A stretch of 15,308 nt of DNA from Dunaliella salina (Eukaryota > Chlorophyta > Chlorophyceae > Chlamydomonadales > Dunaliellaceae), in contig MU070040.1 in NCBI GenBank assembly GCA_002284615.2, positions 28,808 through 44,115 on the forward strand, written 5' to 3'. Below the pieces are notes generated by a model. That model saw only the letters and a list, made by a program, of their open reading frames with translations, ran no database searches and had not been told where the DNA came from. Of the stretch, positions 6,808 to 15,212 are shown one piece after another. Each line of letters begins with the position of its first letter. Positions within the stretch are counted from its first letter, which is position 1. A program made the translations under genes and the position numbers.

Positions 6808-7207
6808 TCAGCTAAAACTTTCTGCATTTGCTGTACGCCAAATCCCCCACACACACTGAGCGTCTGGCCCATGGATGCCTCGCAGAGCAGGCACACTGAT
6901 GCCAGGTTGCTTGTAGATCATGGGCAGTGTGCCAATCGAGAGGTTAAAGCTGTGGAAAGCTGGATAACTGTCACTTGTCTCACCATGAACCTTTTAGAAA
7001 AGAGGCACAGGTGATCATGGGCAGCGTGCCAATCGAAAGGCTCTTGCAGGCCTCCATCCCACTCTTGCCCCCCGTACTTTTGCTCTTGCTGCTCTGCGTG
7101 CTGTTCCTGTAGCTGCTGAATGGAGGATCTGTTGGGGCCACCCAGGCTGTGTCCTTTAGAATGGCACGGGTGGCTTGTGCTTGCTGTTTATGCTGTTGGT
7201 GTGCCAC
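6808..7207 (-). pseudogene. Q-rich coding relic or exons, with an internal 31-bp direct repeat
   Basis: Two overlapping - strand frames look like protein. One (7207-6980) starts MAHQQHKQQAQATRAILKD and ends after LSIGTLPMIT. Another (about 7178-6920) reads IQQLQEQHAEQQEQKYGGQE. A third (6950-6808) reads LSIGTLPMIYKQPGISVPAL and GIHGPDAQCVWGIW. The LSIGTLPMI segment occurs twice because GATCATGGGCAG..GTGCC is repeated at 6916-6946 and 7013-7043 with about three mismatches. The frame switches imply introns or decay. No family was recognised. Confidence 0.4.
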
Positions 7208-7222
7208 TGAGGAGGCTTCCGC

Positions 7223-7573
7223 TCATGCTGTCGCCACTCCTGCTACTGCTGTAGTGGCTGTTGCCACGGTTGCCAGTGCTCTTGCTGGTGTACCTCTCAG
7301 ATATTGCTGGCGCTCTTGCTGCTGCTGCCAGTTTTGCCAACGCAGTTGCTTGTCATGCTCAATCACTGTCATTACACTTTTAATGTCCTTAAAGCAGGTC
7401 ACATTACCATGAATGGTTTTACATCCAGAGTCGGCAAAAGCCATCCGACAAGGGACAGGTTCACTTGAGCTGAGGGCTTGGGGTGCAAGTGGACTGCTAC
7501 TCTGCTTGCTCTTCATGCTGCTGCTTAGCTGTTCTTGGGCTAGCTGCAGAGTGCTGGCTTGGCTGCAGCACAC
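7223..7573 (-). CDS. Hypothetical Q-rich segment, probably part of the same - strand gene
   Basis: The frame 7573-7223 carries a hydrophilic, protein-like core, CKTIHGNVTCFKDIKSVMTV, IEHDKQLRWQNWQQQQERQQ, then YLRG. The tail after it (ALATVATATT) is less convincing. In the adjacent frame the sequence stays glutamine-rich (QEHWQPWQQPLQQ) before a TAG. Upstream and downstream pieces on the same strand are also Q-rich. The first Met is uncertain; if spliced, none of the Met codons here need be the start. Function unknown. Confidence 0.4.
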   Translation of the reverse strand: MCCSQASTLQLAQEQLSSSMKSKQSSSPLAPQALSSSEPVPCRMAFADSGCKTIHGNVTCFKDIKSVMTVIEHDKQLRWQNWQQQQERQQYLRGTPARALATVATATTAVAGVATA

Positions 7574-7794
7574 ACAGAATTCTTGGGGCAGACACAGCAG
7601 GTGTGGACCAGCTTCACCAGGTTAGCGTTACATCAGGGATAGGGCACCCCTGGCACAAGGCCAAGGATAACAGAAACGGAGCCAAACCTCAAGGAAAGGT
7701 GGAACAGAAGATAAAATAAGAGAGAGAACCCAATAAAACAACCCCACTAGAATACAGGTCACACATCACACACTTGTTTGAACCATGATTCAGC

Positions 7795-7865
7795 AATGCC
7801 ACTAAGAAAGAAAAGAAAAGAAAAGAAAAGAAAAAGAAAAAGAAAAAGAAAAGAAATGCCACTAA
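7795..7865 (-). mobile_element. Tail-only retroposon: (TTTTC)n tract with 11-bp target-site duplication
   Basis: AATGCCACTAA stands at 7795-7805 and again at 7855-7865. Everything between (7806-7854) is AAAAG/AAAAAG repeats, that is a TTTTC tract on the - strand, the same tail that ends the LINEs in this window. The simplest reading is a retrotransposition event so strongly 5'-truncated that only the tail was copied. A simple microsatellite is the alternative, but it would not explain the exact flanking duplication. Confidence 0.65.
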
Positions 7866-7879
7866 TTTGATGTGACATG

Positions 7880-8194
7880 CTACTGTTGTTGATGTTGATG
7901 TCGTTGTCCAGATGGTGGTTGCTGCTGTTGCCACTGTTCCTGTTCCTCCTGCTGCTGCTGTTGTTCCTGGAGAAATTGATGCTGCTGCTGCTGCTGCTGC
8001 TGCTGGTTTTGTTGATGTTGTTGGTGGTGTTGTTCCTCCTGCTGCTGCTGGTGCTGGTGCTGGTGCTGCTGCTGCTGCTGCTGCTGCTGCTGGGGCTGGT
8101 GCTGGTGCTGCTGCTGCTGCTGCTGCTGCTGGGGCTGGGGCTGCCTCTGCTGCTGTTGTTGGGGCTGAAGATGGTGATGAGGGGCGGATTGCTA
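7880..8194 (-). CDS. 103-codon glutamine-rich frame without a start, possible exon
   Basis: On the - strand a frame is open from 8191 to the TAG at 7882-7880. It reads almost entirely Gln with His, Pro and Glu, and ends HQFLQEQQQQQEEQEQWQQQ then PPSGQRHQHQQQ. It is the only frame of this CTG/CAG region where CAA and CAG are mixed freely and the interruptions are conservative (His, Pro, Glu). That argues for coding over a pure repeat. The frame lacks ATG. Just before it stands CCTGTCCATCTCTGCTAG, which could be a 3' splice site. The longer Ala-, Ser- and Leu-rich frames over the same bases are shadows. Q-rich tracts occur in transcriptional regulators, but no domain is visible. Confidence 0.45.
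7920..8160. repeat. CTG/CAG trinucleotide repeat region
   Basis: Several runs of (CTG)n on the + strand (for example 7980-8003, 8068-8091 and 8109-8130) are broken by GTG, GGG, TTG and CCT triplets, always in steps of three. It underlies the glutamine-rich - strand frame. Confidence 0.9.
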
Positions 8195-8199
8195 GCAGA

Positions 8200-8680
8200 G
8201 ATGGACAGGAGCCCTGGGAGCCAAGGGGCCCAGACTGAGAAGGGCCGCTTGCATCCGTTCCAAAGGCTTGGGAAGGGGGTCCTGAGCGGGGTTTGTGAGG
8301 GGAGGAGTTGGAGGGAAGGGTGTGTGGTACTTCTGGCTTGGAGGATGGTGGCAGCAAGTACAGCCCAGGGTGGTGCGCTCAGGGTACCTTGATGCTGGAT
8401 GAGGTGGGGGGTTCCTCGCTGGGCCCACAAAGCACATATAGTCAAGACATGCAGGAACCAAGGCCCATTCATCCCTCACAGAGAGAGCCCAGTAGGAGAT
8501 CTGAGGGGACCCCCCCAGCCTGCCCTTGCCTACTGGTGTTGACTGTCCCTGTTATGAGAGCTTTTTTGGGATGGGCAACATGATTATGAACCTCTCCAAA
8601 CTCTGCATAGGAAAATAGTTTGCTGGGGGCTTAACCAGACACCCCAAAGGCCTGTCCAAAGGCGGAGAGGGAGAGGCAGG
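8200..8680. other. No gene recognised
   Basis: There are only low-complexity, proline- or glycine-rich frames on either strand and no motif that I can name. If the Q-rich - strand gene is real, this could be intron or poorly conserved linker. Confidence 0.4.
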
Positions 8681-9036
8681 CTAGCTTGTTACACTTAGTT
8701 TGCATTGAGGCAAGCAGGGAGTCCCAGAGGGCTGTCTGGGCTTGGGTTCTTGCTGCCAGGGGTTTGTGTGCTGTCTAGGAAGATGGGCTATGCTGTGGCT
8801 CTGCTCCTGATGTTGCCCTTGGCTTAGGGCCATAGCTGCAGGGCGCGGGATCGCTTGAGTGTTTCTGTTCAGCACAGCCAGCAAGCGGCCAAGATCTGCG
8901 TCAACATCTTCCTCCCTCTCTATCTGGCGCTGCTGCTGGTGGTCAGAGCAAAGGGGGGGCTTCATCAGCCAAAAATGCTCCGTTGTGCCTCAAGGACACC
9001 ATCGTGGCGAGCCCTCAATTCCTTCACAGCCTCCCT
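8681..9036 (-). pseudogene. Q-rich, coiled-coil-like coding relic
   Basis: The segment 9036-8971 reads REAVKELRARHDGVLEAQRS, a plausible helix. After a frame change at TTTTT / CCCCCCC runs, 8965-8681 reads DHQQQRQIEREEDVDADLGR, LLAVLNRNTQAI and a Gln-rich tail (SQGQHQEQSH) to a stop. Just upstream another frame (about 9110-9045) gives DFRQAHSFKQEKLSNL. The frame changes lie at homopolymers, so they may be true decay or assembly errors. It is unclear whether this piece belongs with the Q-rich segments below 8200 or with the RT relic above. Confidence 0.4.
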
Positions 9037-9049
9037 CTGGGAGGTTACT

Positions 9050-10240
9050 CAGCTTCTCCTGTTTAAAGCTATGGGCTTGCCGGAAATCCTGCAACTGGGG
9101 GTGGGGCCCCTGCTGCGTTGCTGTACCTGTTCCCATTGCTGAATGGCATCATTGGCGTAGGTAAAGCCTAAAGTAGTGGCGTGTGAGCGGATGGGGGCAC
9201 CCCAGGAACGCGGAGGGGTGAAGGGGGGAGTGCCCAAAGGGAAAAGGCATGATCTCTGGAGGCTGAGGCACTGCCCTGTGGCTCGGGCCAAAATCCCCAT
9301 TGTGCCTTTGAGGGCTTCGACATGTGCGGTACGCTTTCAAGAGTGCCACGCAGTCGTCTTGGTGGCGTAGATTCTACGCCCCTTGATGTGTGGGCCCTCC
9401 TCAGGCCTGTCCCTAGGGACAGTTTGGATCGAGCAATGAAGGGCCCGAGCAGCAAAGAGGTACATTGCTGGGGCTAATGGACATCTCTGCCAAAAGTCAG
9501 AGGCGAGGATGTGAAATGAAGCCGTTCACAGCTGCAGCTGTCCAAGTGCTCCCAAGAAGCGCCCAACCCACCATGCCTGCTGATTTAGCACCATTATCTT
9601 CCCCTGCCTTGCCATCCCATCAGGGGTGCCCTCCTTGCTCCTGCTCAGCCCTCTCGTGACAAAGTGAGGAGGGGTTGTTGCTGCTGCTGGGGTGGATAGG
9701 CATGGATACCTGAAGCACCCCCAACGTGTATGGCTTGGGACAGGTAATCTCTGTCCAGCGTACCATAAGCTTGGAAAAATCCAGGGAAGCTGCCACACCC
9801 TCCGTCGACCCTTTTCTTCCTTTACAGGCTTGCAGAGCATGGGGCAGCAGTTGCAGCAGAAAATTTGACTTCCCCATAAGCCTCCCAAGCAAGAAGGCAG
9901 TTTGCTCTGGACCTACGCTCTTTGTCAATGCAGGCCCCCACCGATGGGCAAACCATTTGGCCATGAGGCAATAGCTTGTGGAGAAGGGTGGGTCGGTCAT
10001 TGGCAATGGAGGCTTTGTTTCCCCCCTTGTGAAGAGGTACCATTAGCCCATCAATGCATCCCGAGGGTTTGCACCTACTTGAGGCACTAGCTAGCGTTCC
10101 CAATGGCAGTGAAGAGGGTGGCGAGGATAGGGGGAATGAGATTGCCCTTCAGCAAGGCCATCATTCCGTGTGGATGCTGTCGGGGCCAGGAGACCAGGCT
10201 GAGTTCCAGCAAGTGGTATCCAGGGAGACCATGCAACTGG
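9050..10240 (-). pseudogene. Dead non-LTR reverse transcriptase relic
   Basis: Read on the - strand, LINE RT landmarks appear in order but in several frames: ILATLFTAIG (10128-10099), GLMVPLHKGG...DRPTLL (about 10050-9980), VGPEQTAFLLGR (9916-9881), motif A LDFSK (9784-9770) followed after a shift by AYGTLDRDYL, motif B QRCPLAPAMYLF (9489-9454), the YADD position as IYATKTT (9372-9352), then ATGQCLSLQRSCLFPLG (9282-9232) and LGFTYANDAIQQWEQ (9171-9127). The catalytic Asp pair is replaced by Thr-Lys, and at least three frameshifts and a TGA (9339-9337) are present, so it cannot function. It would supply the RT domain missing from the other LINE copies, but its family cannot be assigned because no other copy here overlaps it. 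Confidence 0.75.
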
Positions 10241-10289
10241 CTTACTGCTGCTCATGCAGAGGAAGCACCTTCTCCCCCGGGAAGTTCAG

Positions 10290-10868
10290 CGTTGGAGACT
10301 GAAGTAAGGTTTTGTCCTGGCACCCACCCCTCCATCACTTCAGAAATTGCAACAGCTCAACGTTCTCACACTGTAACCAGACAAAAAACTTGCAGCTCAA
10401 CAAAATTCAATTACAAGGTGACTTTGCACATCATCTTCATGGGTGTGGCTGGCTCTATCTTCAACAAGCACACAATCAAAGCTCTCGTCAACGTGGGCCT
10501 AGCCAAGCAGAAAGCCAACTTGCTTGCATCGAAGCTGAATTACCATGCTATCCAAAAGCCAACACCTATTATTTTCACCAGGATGCTCTGCATTTTCAGG
10601 GGGCTTTTAAATTTGATGGGGAAAGGGGGGGGGGGGTGCTGGGTGCATGGCAGAAAAAAAAGGAGAAGGAGAATTCGGGCTTCCAGGAGCAGGGCGGACG
10701 ACCCTCCAGATCCCCATTTGCTCTGTTTCTGGCTCTTACCTAGCTGTGTCCGGTGTAGATTTGAGGGCTCTTTGGTGGGGCCATGGCGAGCATGCTAGTT
10801 AGGGAACCTTTCTCAATGCACGCGGCCTCTGGCCTGCATCATCTTTCCTCTCTTTTCTTTTCTCTCTT
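10290..10868 (+). mobile_element. Family 2 LINE 3' end: C-terminal RLE, 3' UTR and tail
   Basis: The + strand frame passing 10301 reads TEVRFCPGTHPS, then KVTLHIIFMGVAGSIFNKHT and LLASKLNYHAIQK, parallel to the 4155-3537 copy (LVELKFCSDT, KVTLHIILIGVGGTIYNNYT). The catalytic E-x-K has become E-V-R (10301-10309). The 3' UTR contains a run of about 13 G near 10625-10637, then GATCCCCATTTGCTCTG, matching the other copy. It finishes with the family 2 3' end (10773-10840) and a degenerate TTTTC tail to about 10868. The element is 5'-truncated. No target duplication is evident. Confidence 0.75.
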
Positions 10869-10900
10869 CTGTCATTGACCTTCAGCCAGTAGTATAGCTG

Positions 10901-11080
10901 CATGGGTTCCAGCTGGTCAGTGGTGGAGTCGCGCTCGAAGCGCCCAACAGCCTCAAATTGTGATGAATCTAATGTTACACCCACTCATGGCTTTCAGCTG
11001 ATCATTGGTACAATCGCGCTCCAGGCAACCCACAGTCCTAAATTGTGCACCATATTTTTGCACTGACCCATGGCTTTCTG
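10901..11080 (-). repeat. Tandem repeat of about 84 bp, coding-like (ERD repeat)
   Basis: Units 10901-10985 and 10986-11068 both start CATGG and align well; a third unit seems to start at 11069. On the - strand each unit encodes a related peptide: AQFRTVGCLERDCTNDQLKA and SQFEAVGRFERDSTTDQLEP. The units are in different frames because their lengths (85 and 83) differ. I do not recognise the motif. The left end runs into sequence resembling the element X 3' hairpin (about 10880-10900), so it may be a piece of that element's coding part. Confidence 0.5.
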
Positions 11081-11184
11081 ATAGAAGCAAAGTTGCAAGG
11101 AAAAAGAAGCCTCTAGTCAAAAGAACTGACTGCAACTCTTTATAGGAAATAAAAAATGCAGGCCTGCAACTTCTCTCCCATGCT

Positions 11185-11800
11185 TTTCCTTTTTCTAGAA
11201 GCTAAGGCCATCCTGGGGCATCGCAATGTCCTTTGGTCATTGTAACAAAACGACAAAAACAAATTACTTCAACAAGGTGAATGCCCCTGTCTTGAGGAGG
11301 GATCTTGGAAGGATTGACAAATTGGATTCGTTGGCCTGAAATAAAGCGCACAACAATAGCACTATAGCAGCTTTGATACTGGACAGAGGAGCTTATGCCA
11401 TCAGGGAAAACCTTGTCAGGCATAGCTCTTGCAAGGTTTTTAGGGGCTTGTATGCCCTGATCTTGGAGTCTCTCATTCCGGCGAGCATCCATACTAACCA
11501 GGGATGAGCCATACCTACCCCTTTTTACTCAGGGCTTTTACACAGAGGCTAAGGCTCACCTGGTGCCTGTATGTGTGCATCCCATTCATTGTTGGGTTTG
11601 GACATTTGAGGGATGTATGATTACTATCCTCATCATCACTAAGCGGGCATCATCCAGCAAGGGAAGACCTTTCGAATCTGATGTCTTTTGTGTGTAAGCT
11701 GTCGCTGTGTGGTATTTCATAACATTTATCTGCTGTTTCAGGGTAATCTCTGGATTGCCGAGAAGAAGTTGCTGGTTTCTTATTGGCAAGTAAAAGGTTC
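11185..11800 (-). mobile_element. Family 2 LINE fragment, inverted partner of 5865-6432
   Basis: Read on the - strand: a linker starting LANKK near 11790, MKYHTATAYTQK (about 11720), a degenerate knuckle with two frameshifts, then a frame from 11492 to 11202 with MDARRNERLQDQG, ARAMPDKVFPDG and NPSKIPPQDRGIHLVEV. As in its partner, R-P-D-A is CYSA and the Lys after the catalytic Glu is missing. Similarity to the partner continues beyond the endonuclease into CCTAGCTTCTAGAAAAAG-like sequence, so both copies share a non-LINE flank. Confidence 0.75.
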
Positions 11801-12465
11801 GGGATTTGAGATTCTATGCGGCAATGATTGTTGGGGAAGTGGACTGCATGGCTTAGATGAAGAAGTCTATGCTAGGAAAATGTCAGCGTGCATTAAGGAA
11901 AGTCCCATCAGACAGCGTTGACACTGAGAGTGAGCCCAACCAGTTCAGAGCAAGAGAAATAGAATCACAGGAGTTGACTTTAGCAAGTTGGCCTCCACCT
12001 AGAACATGCATGACACTGCTGTTAAGGGGCCCTATCCAGCAAACTTGAGATCCACCCCTTAGCCGCGGAGAAAGCTGTCCGACATCCCAACATGGCCCCT
12101 CCTCGTGCACAGGGGCCAGCCGTCGCCAGGAGGTGAGGATGCAGTTATGCAGTCCCGAGCTGAGACCACTCCACCCGTGAACACCACCTCCCAAATGCCA
12201 ACTTCCAGGAGCACTCCTGCACCAGCTTTTCTTCAGGTCCAGGGGCTGTATGGCATAGGAAGATGAGCCTCTGCCATGGCCAGCAACTAAAATGTTAGCT
12301 GCATGTATCTGCAGAGCCAAGCTTTTGCTTTTTTTGCATGTGTATTTTGAGTCTGTTGCTCAGGTTGGTGAAGTAGCAAACTGGAGCAGTGTGGGAGCAA
12401 CCTGCTCCTTATCTCAGATGGCTCCTTACGTGTCTGTATCTCACCATGTGCAGCCTTTTCACAAG
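11801..12465. other. No gene recognised
   Basis: The longest frame is on the - strand (12320-11883, 145 codons), but its composition (Gly, Ser and Leu rich, no motif) gives no support for a real protein. A short - strand stretch near 11925-11843 shares CTTAATGCACGC and TAGACTT with the family 2 3' end and may be an old, diverged copy of it. Confidence 0.35.
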
Positions 12466-12880
12466 TACCGTAGCGACGCTGGGGGTTTTGCGATTAATTA
12501 AATAATTTTCAAGGTTCTTCGCAATGTGGGTCGTCTTTCAGAAATTACTTTTTCCAAGGCCTCGTAAAAGCTACAGGTTTATATTTAGCAAATTACAGCA
12601 CCACAAAATGCAGCCACTGCGAAGGTGCAGATGACCCTTTTTGATGGGGGGGACGAAGTGGGATTGTCCGCCAAGAATGCATTCTGCTTGAAGCTGGAGG
12701 ATGGAATAGCCAAAAAGGAGACGAGGGATCAGTGCACGAGGTGCGAAAAGGCAGAAGTTCGCAAATTTTGACTTTCTCAAGACGACCTCGTAAAACATTA
12801 AAGCTCGTAAATAAATTAATGAAATTATTTTGGCACCTCGTAATCAATCAGCGTCGTAATACATTAGCGTCGCTACGGTA
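12466..12880. mobile_element. 415-bp non-autonomous DNA transposon (MITE-like) with 15-bp terminal inverted repeats
   Basis: TACCGTAGCGACGCT at 12466-12480 is perfectly inverted at 12866-12880 (AGCGTCGCTACGGTA). If the outer TA on each side is the duplicated target, the inverted repeat is CCGTAGCGACGCT with TA flanks, as in the Tc1/mariner superfamily. Subterminal copies of CTCGTAA (about 12561, 12785, 12804 and 12835) and CGTCGTAA add to the picture of a transposase-bound end. There is no transposase frame inside; the two - strand frames (12571-12847) overlap in different phases and show no motif. Confidence 0.75.
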
Positions 12881-12889
12881 TTGTTTCAT

Positions 12890-13555
12890 TTTATGAGAGC
12901 AAGACTCACCTCCAGCCGATCAGATGCTATCTTGGTTACCCCTTAAAATGCCAAACCCACATCCAACAATGTCACTCCTTCCTATCCACATCATGCTTTA
13001 CGTAGCAGGCCCAGCACCACACAGAGGACTAGCATGGCTAATGGCGTGAGACGACCTCATCAATTACATGCAAACTAACGCCATGTGCACTTGATTGAAA
13101 TCAAGTATTTTGAGGACACAAGGCCTGAACACCATTTGCATGCGGCACAGCAGCAGCATGCAGACCTCTGCAAAAAAATAAGTGCTAAAGCTGTTACTAT
13201 TGACTCTATTCTTCTGGGCCTTGGAGGAACGTGTTACATCAAGCCCTTGACCAATCTAAAAAATCAAAGTTCAGACCACCATCGCTAAGCTTGCTCAACA
13301 ACTTCATTCCCATTCAGCTCAGTATGCCCACAAAGTTATTACCACTAAACGCACGATCAAAAACAAAAGCACCTCTCACAGCCAGGTCCTAGAGCCTAGT
13401 GCTCCTAGTATCAGATATTCGAGGGAGTTCCTCCAGATTTTTTTAGCCACTTTTGTCTAAAGTCTTGCGGTGGAGGGGATTCAAAGCCAATGTGTCTCCT
13501 TTCCCTTAGTTGATGTATGGAGAGTTTCTCTGCCTGCGTACTTCTTTTCTTATCT
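12890..13555 (+). mobile_element. Family 1 LINE, 5'-truncated copy 2 (RLE and 3' UTR)
   Basis: It begins just after the inverted-repeat element with RLTSSRSDAILVTP, where the RPDA motif has become RSDA and a TAA follows. The best frame (13085-13288) reads HLIEIKYFEDTRPEHHLHAA and ILLGLGGT, with E-I-K conserved. Another frame continues the C-terminal block (HSAQYAHK). From 13440 the 3' UTR matches that of copy 1 (GCGGTGGAGGGG, AGCCAATGTGTCTCC, the GAGAGTTTCTCTGCC hairpin, GCGTA) and ends in a weak TTTTC tail near 13550. It is inactive, with multiple stops. Confidence 0.8.
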
Positions 13556-13905
13556 CCTGTCTCAAGGCTTCACCCCTTTCTACATGAAGTGCTCCTTTTA
13601 AAAGAACAGGCTAGCAATAGTTGTCATGACTGGAGGCCTCCTTTTCCCTGTAACCTGTACGGGAGCAGTGTGTCTTCATTTTGCCTGTGTGAAGTCTTCA
13701 GTGCAAGCCAGCAGGAATCGTGCAATGGGATCCTGGCACCTAGAAGTGCAATGTTTATGGTGTCTATGAGTGTTGCAGTGTGCGCGCTGGTGTCAAGCCC
13801 TTTGTTGCCCAACATGCTCTAGGGTGGACTTTTCCTTCATAGAAATGAACAGCCTAAGGTTGTGGCGCATTATGTAACCCTTTCCTTTCCTTTCCTTTCC
13901 AAACG
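13556..13905. other. No gene recognised; contains a (CTTTC)n tract
   Basis: Frames in both directions are short and without motif. At 13879-13900 there are four to five units of CCTTT, separate from the LINE tail that follows. It could be the tail of another retroposon on the + strand, but no body or duplication is visible. Confidence 0.35.
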
Positions 13906-13909
13906 TTAA

Positions 13910-15212
13910 TGGGAAACAAAAGAAAACTACGCAGGCACTGAAAACACTCCCCACATCAATTAAGGAAAAGAGGATACCTAGGGCCAAGGTACCGTGTATC
14001 CCCTTCACCAAGAGAAATGAGGGAGGAAAGAAGTCAGTGTGGATCAGGAGGGTTTTACTAGCAGTAGCCCGTGCTTGATCCTGCTGATGTGAGTTGGAAA
14101 AAGTCTTCTTGAGGGCTCGTCTGGTGCTAACAAGTTTATAAGCATACTGAACAGAATGAGTGTGAAGCTTCCGAGCAAGCTTGGTGGCTTTATGAGTGTC
14201 AAGACAAAGCTGTTTAAGAGGCTCCAGAGTGTGCGGGGTGTAGATGACCCCACCCACACATAGAAGAATAGTATGGAGGGTGACATGAGCTGAGGCCCTT
14301 GAAAGATGGCAACACAAATTGCGGTGCTGCTGGATGGAGGCCTCAAGCTGATTCTTGGGCCTGGTGTCTTCACAGTATTTGACTTCCAAAAGATGGACGT
14401 GCCATCATGTCTACCATGGGTTCACATGGCAAGCCCATTTTTTCCCCAAAAATCATCTTGAGACCCTACACCCCTCCCACCCCAACCCACACACATAAAT
14501 CTTGGGCTTTCTTGTCTGATCTGGGTTAAGCTGACTTGGGTGTCGGGCCTGGTGAGTTGGTGGAGTAGCTGTGGCTGGCACTGAGCCCTCCTTGTTCCCC
14601 CTGCGCCCCCCTGTACTTCTCAACGGATACCGGGCATTTGACATAGGTACACTTTTCATTGGAACATCTAAAATAGCATCAGGGCGACTAGAAAGGTGCC
14701 TATCCTTTTCAGGGAAGCGGCAAGGGAAAATAGATTTAGGAAGGGTTCTGGGACCTGTAAGTCTTGGAGAGCAAGACGGTCTGCGCAGCAAACATTCATG
14801 GAAGCAATGCCTGCCCCAAGAGGGCCTTTGCTGGTAGCTTTGAGGAGGATTCTGCTGGCAACATTGTGTCGCTCAGTCACCATGTTTGATTGGGTGGAAT
14901 GTTACCATCCTGATAGGATGTGAAGAGCACTGTCAAGCTCCCCACAGAGGGGGCATTGTAGACTGGTGGATATTTTGAATCGCACTGCGTGTTTTTGATT
15001 AAAGCGAGTACCTGTGCGGTAAGTAAAAACGTTTTGTCTCATTTTGAAAGAAAGTGTCGGCATGGACCAGAAGGCATCACTAATCTGCTTGTGGACACTG
15101 GGAAGTAGACTTTGATAGAAAGAGTAGTACCCTGTGTTTGCGTTGGCCTTTCCAAGTCTGTGTTTTGAGTACATGTGGGTCCTCAGAGCGTCATGGAGCT
15201 TGGGGAAGCGTT
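13910..15212 (-). mobile_element. Family 1 LINE copy 3: linker, zinc knuckle, RLE and 3' UTR
   Basis: On the - strand: NLERFPKLHDALRTH (from 15212), ANANTGYYSFYQSLLP, YRTGTRFNQKHAVRF, CPLCGELDSALHILSG, then the last knuckle Cys replaced by Trp and a TAA, ERHNVASR (about 14875), SSRPDAILDV (about 14690) after a frameshift, and EVKYCEDTRP (from 14386) with the C-terminal block (HSVQYAYKL) to about 14130. The 3' UTR keeps the hairpin and GCGTAG (about 13950-13925) and a TTTTC-like tail near 13915. RPD and E-V-K lie about 43 codons further apart than in copy 1, pointing to an inserted piece near 14400-14515. The upstream end is cut by element X at 15213. Confidence 0.8.

Noticed and set aside
7689..8472. 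Long Ala-, Ser- and Leu-rich frames over the CTG repeat (both strands)
   Set aside because: Any triplet repeat gives open frames in all phases. Only the Gln frame shows mixed codons and a non-repetitive end, so the others are treated as shadows.
11843..11925. Fourth copy of the family 2 3' end on the - strand
   Set aside because: Only CTTAATGCACGC and TAGACTT match convincingly; the hairpin and tail are not preserved. It is mentioned only as a possibility.
11883..12320. 145-codon - strand ORF as a gene
   Set aside because: Composition and lack of motifs give no support; length alone is not enough in this sequence.
13879..13900. (CTTTC)n tract as tail of a further + strand retroposon
   Set aside because: No flanking duplication and no recognisable element body upstream.
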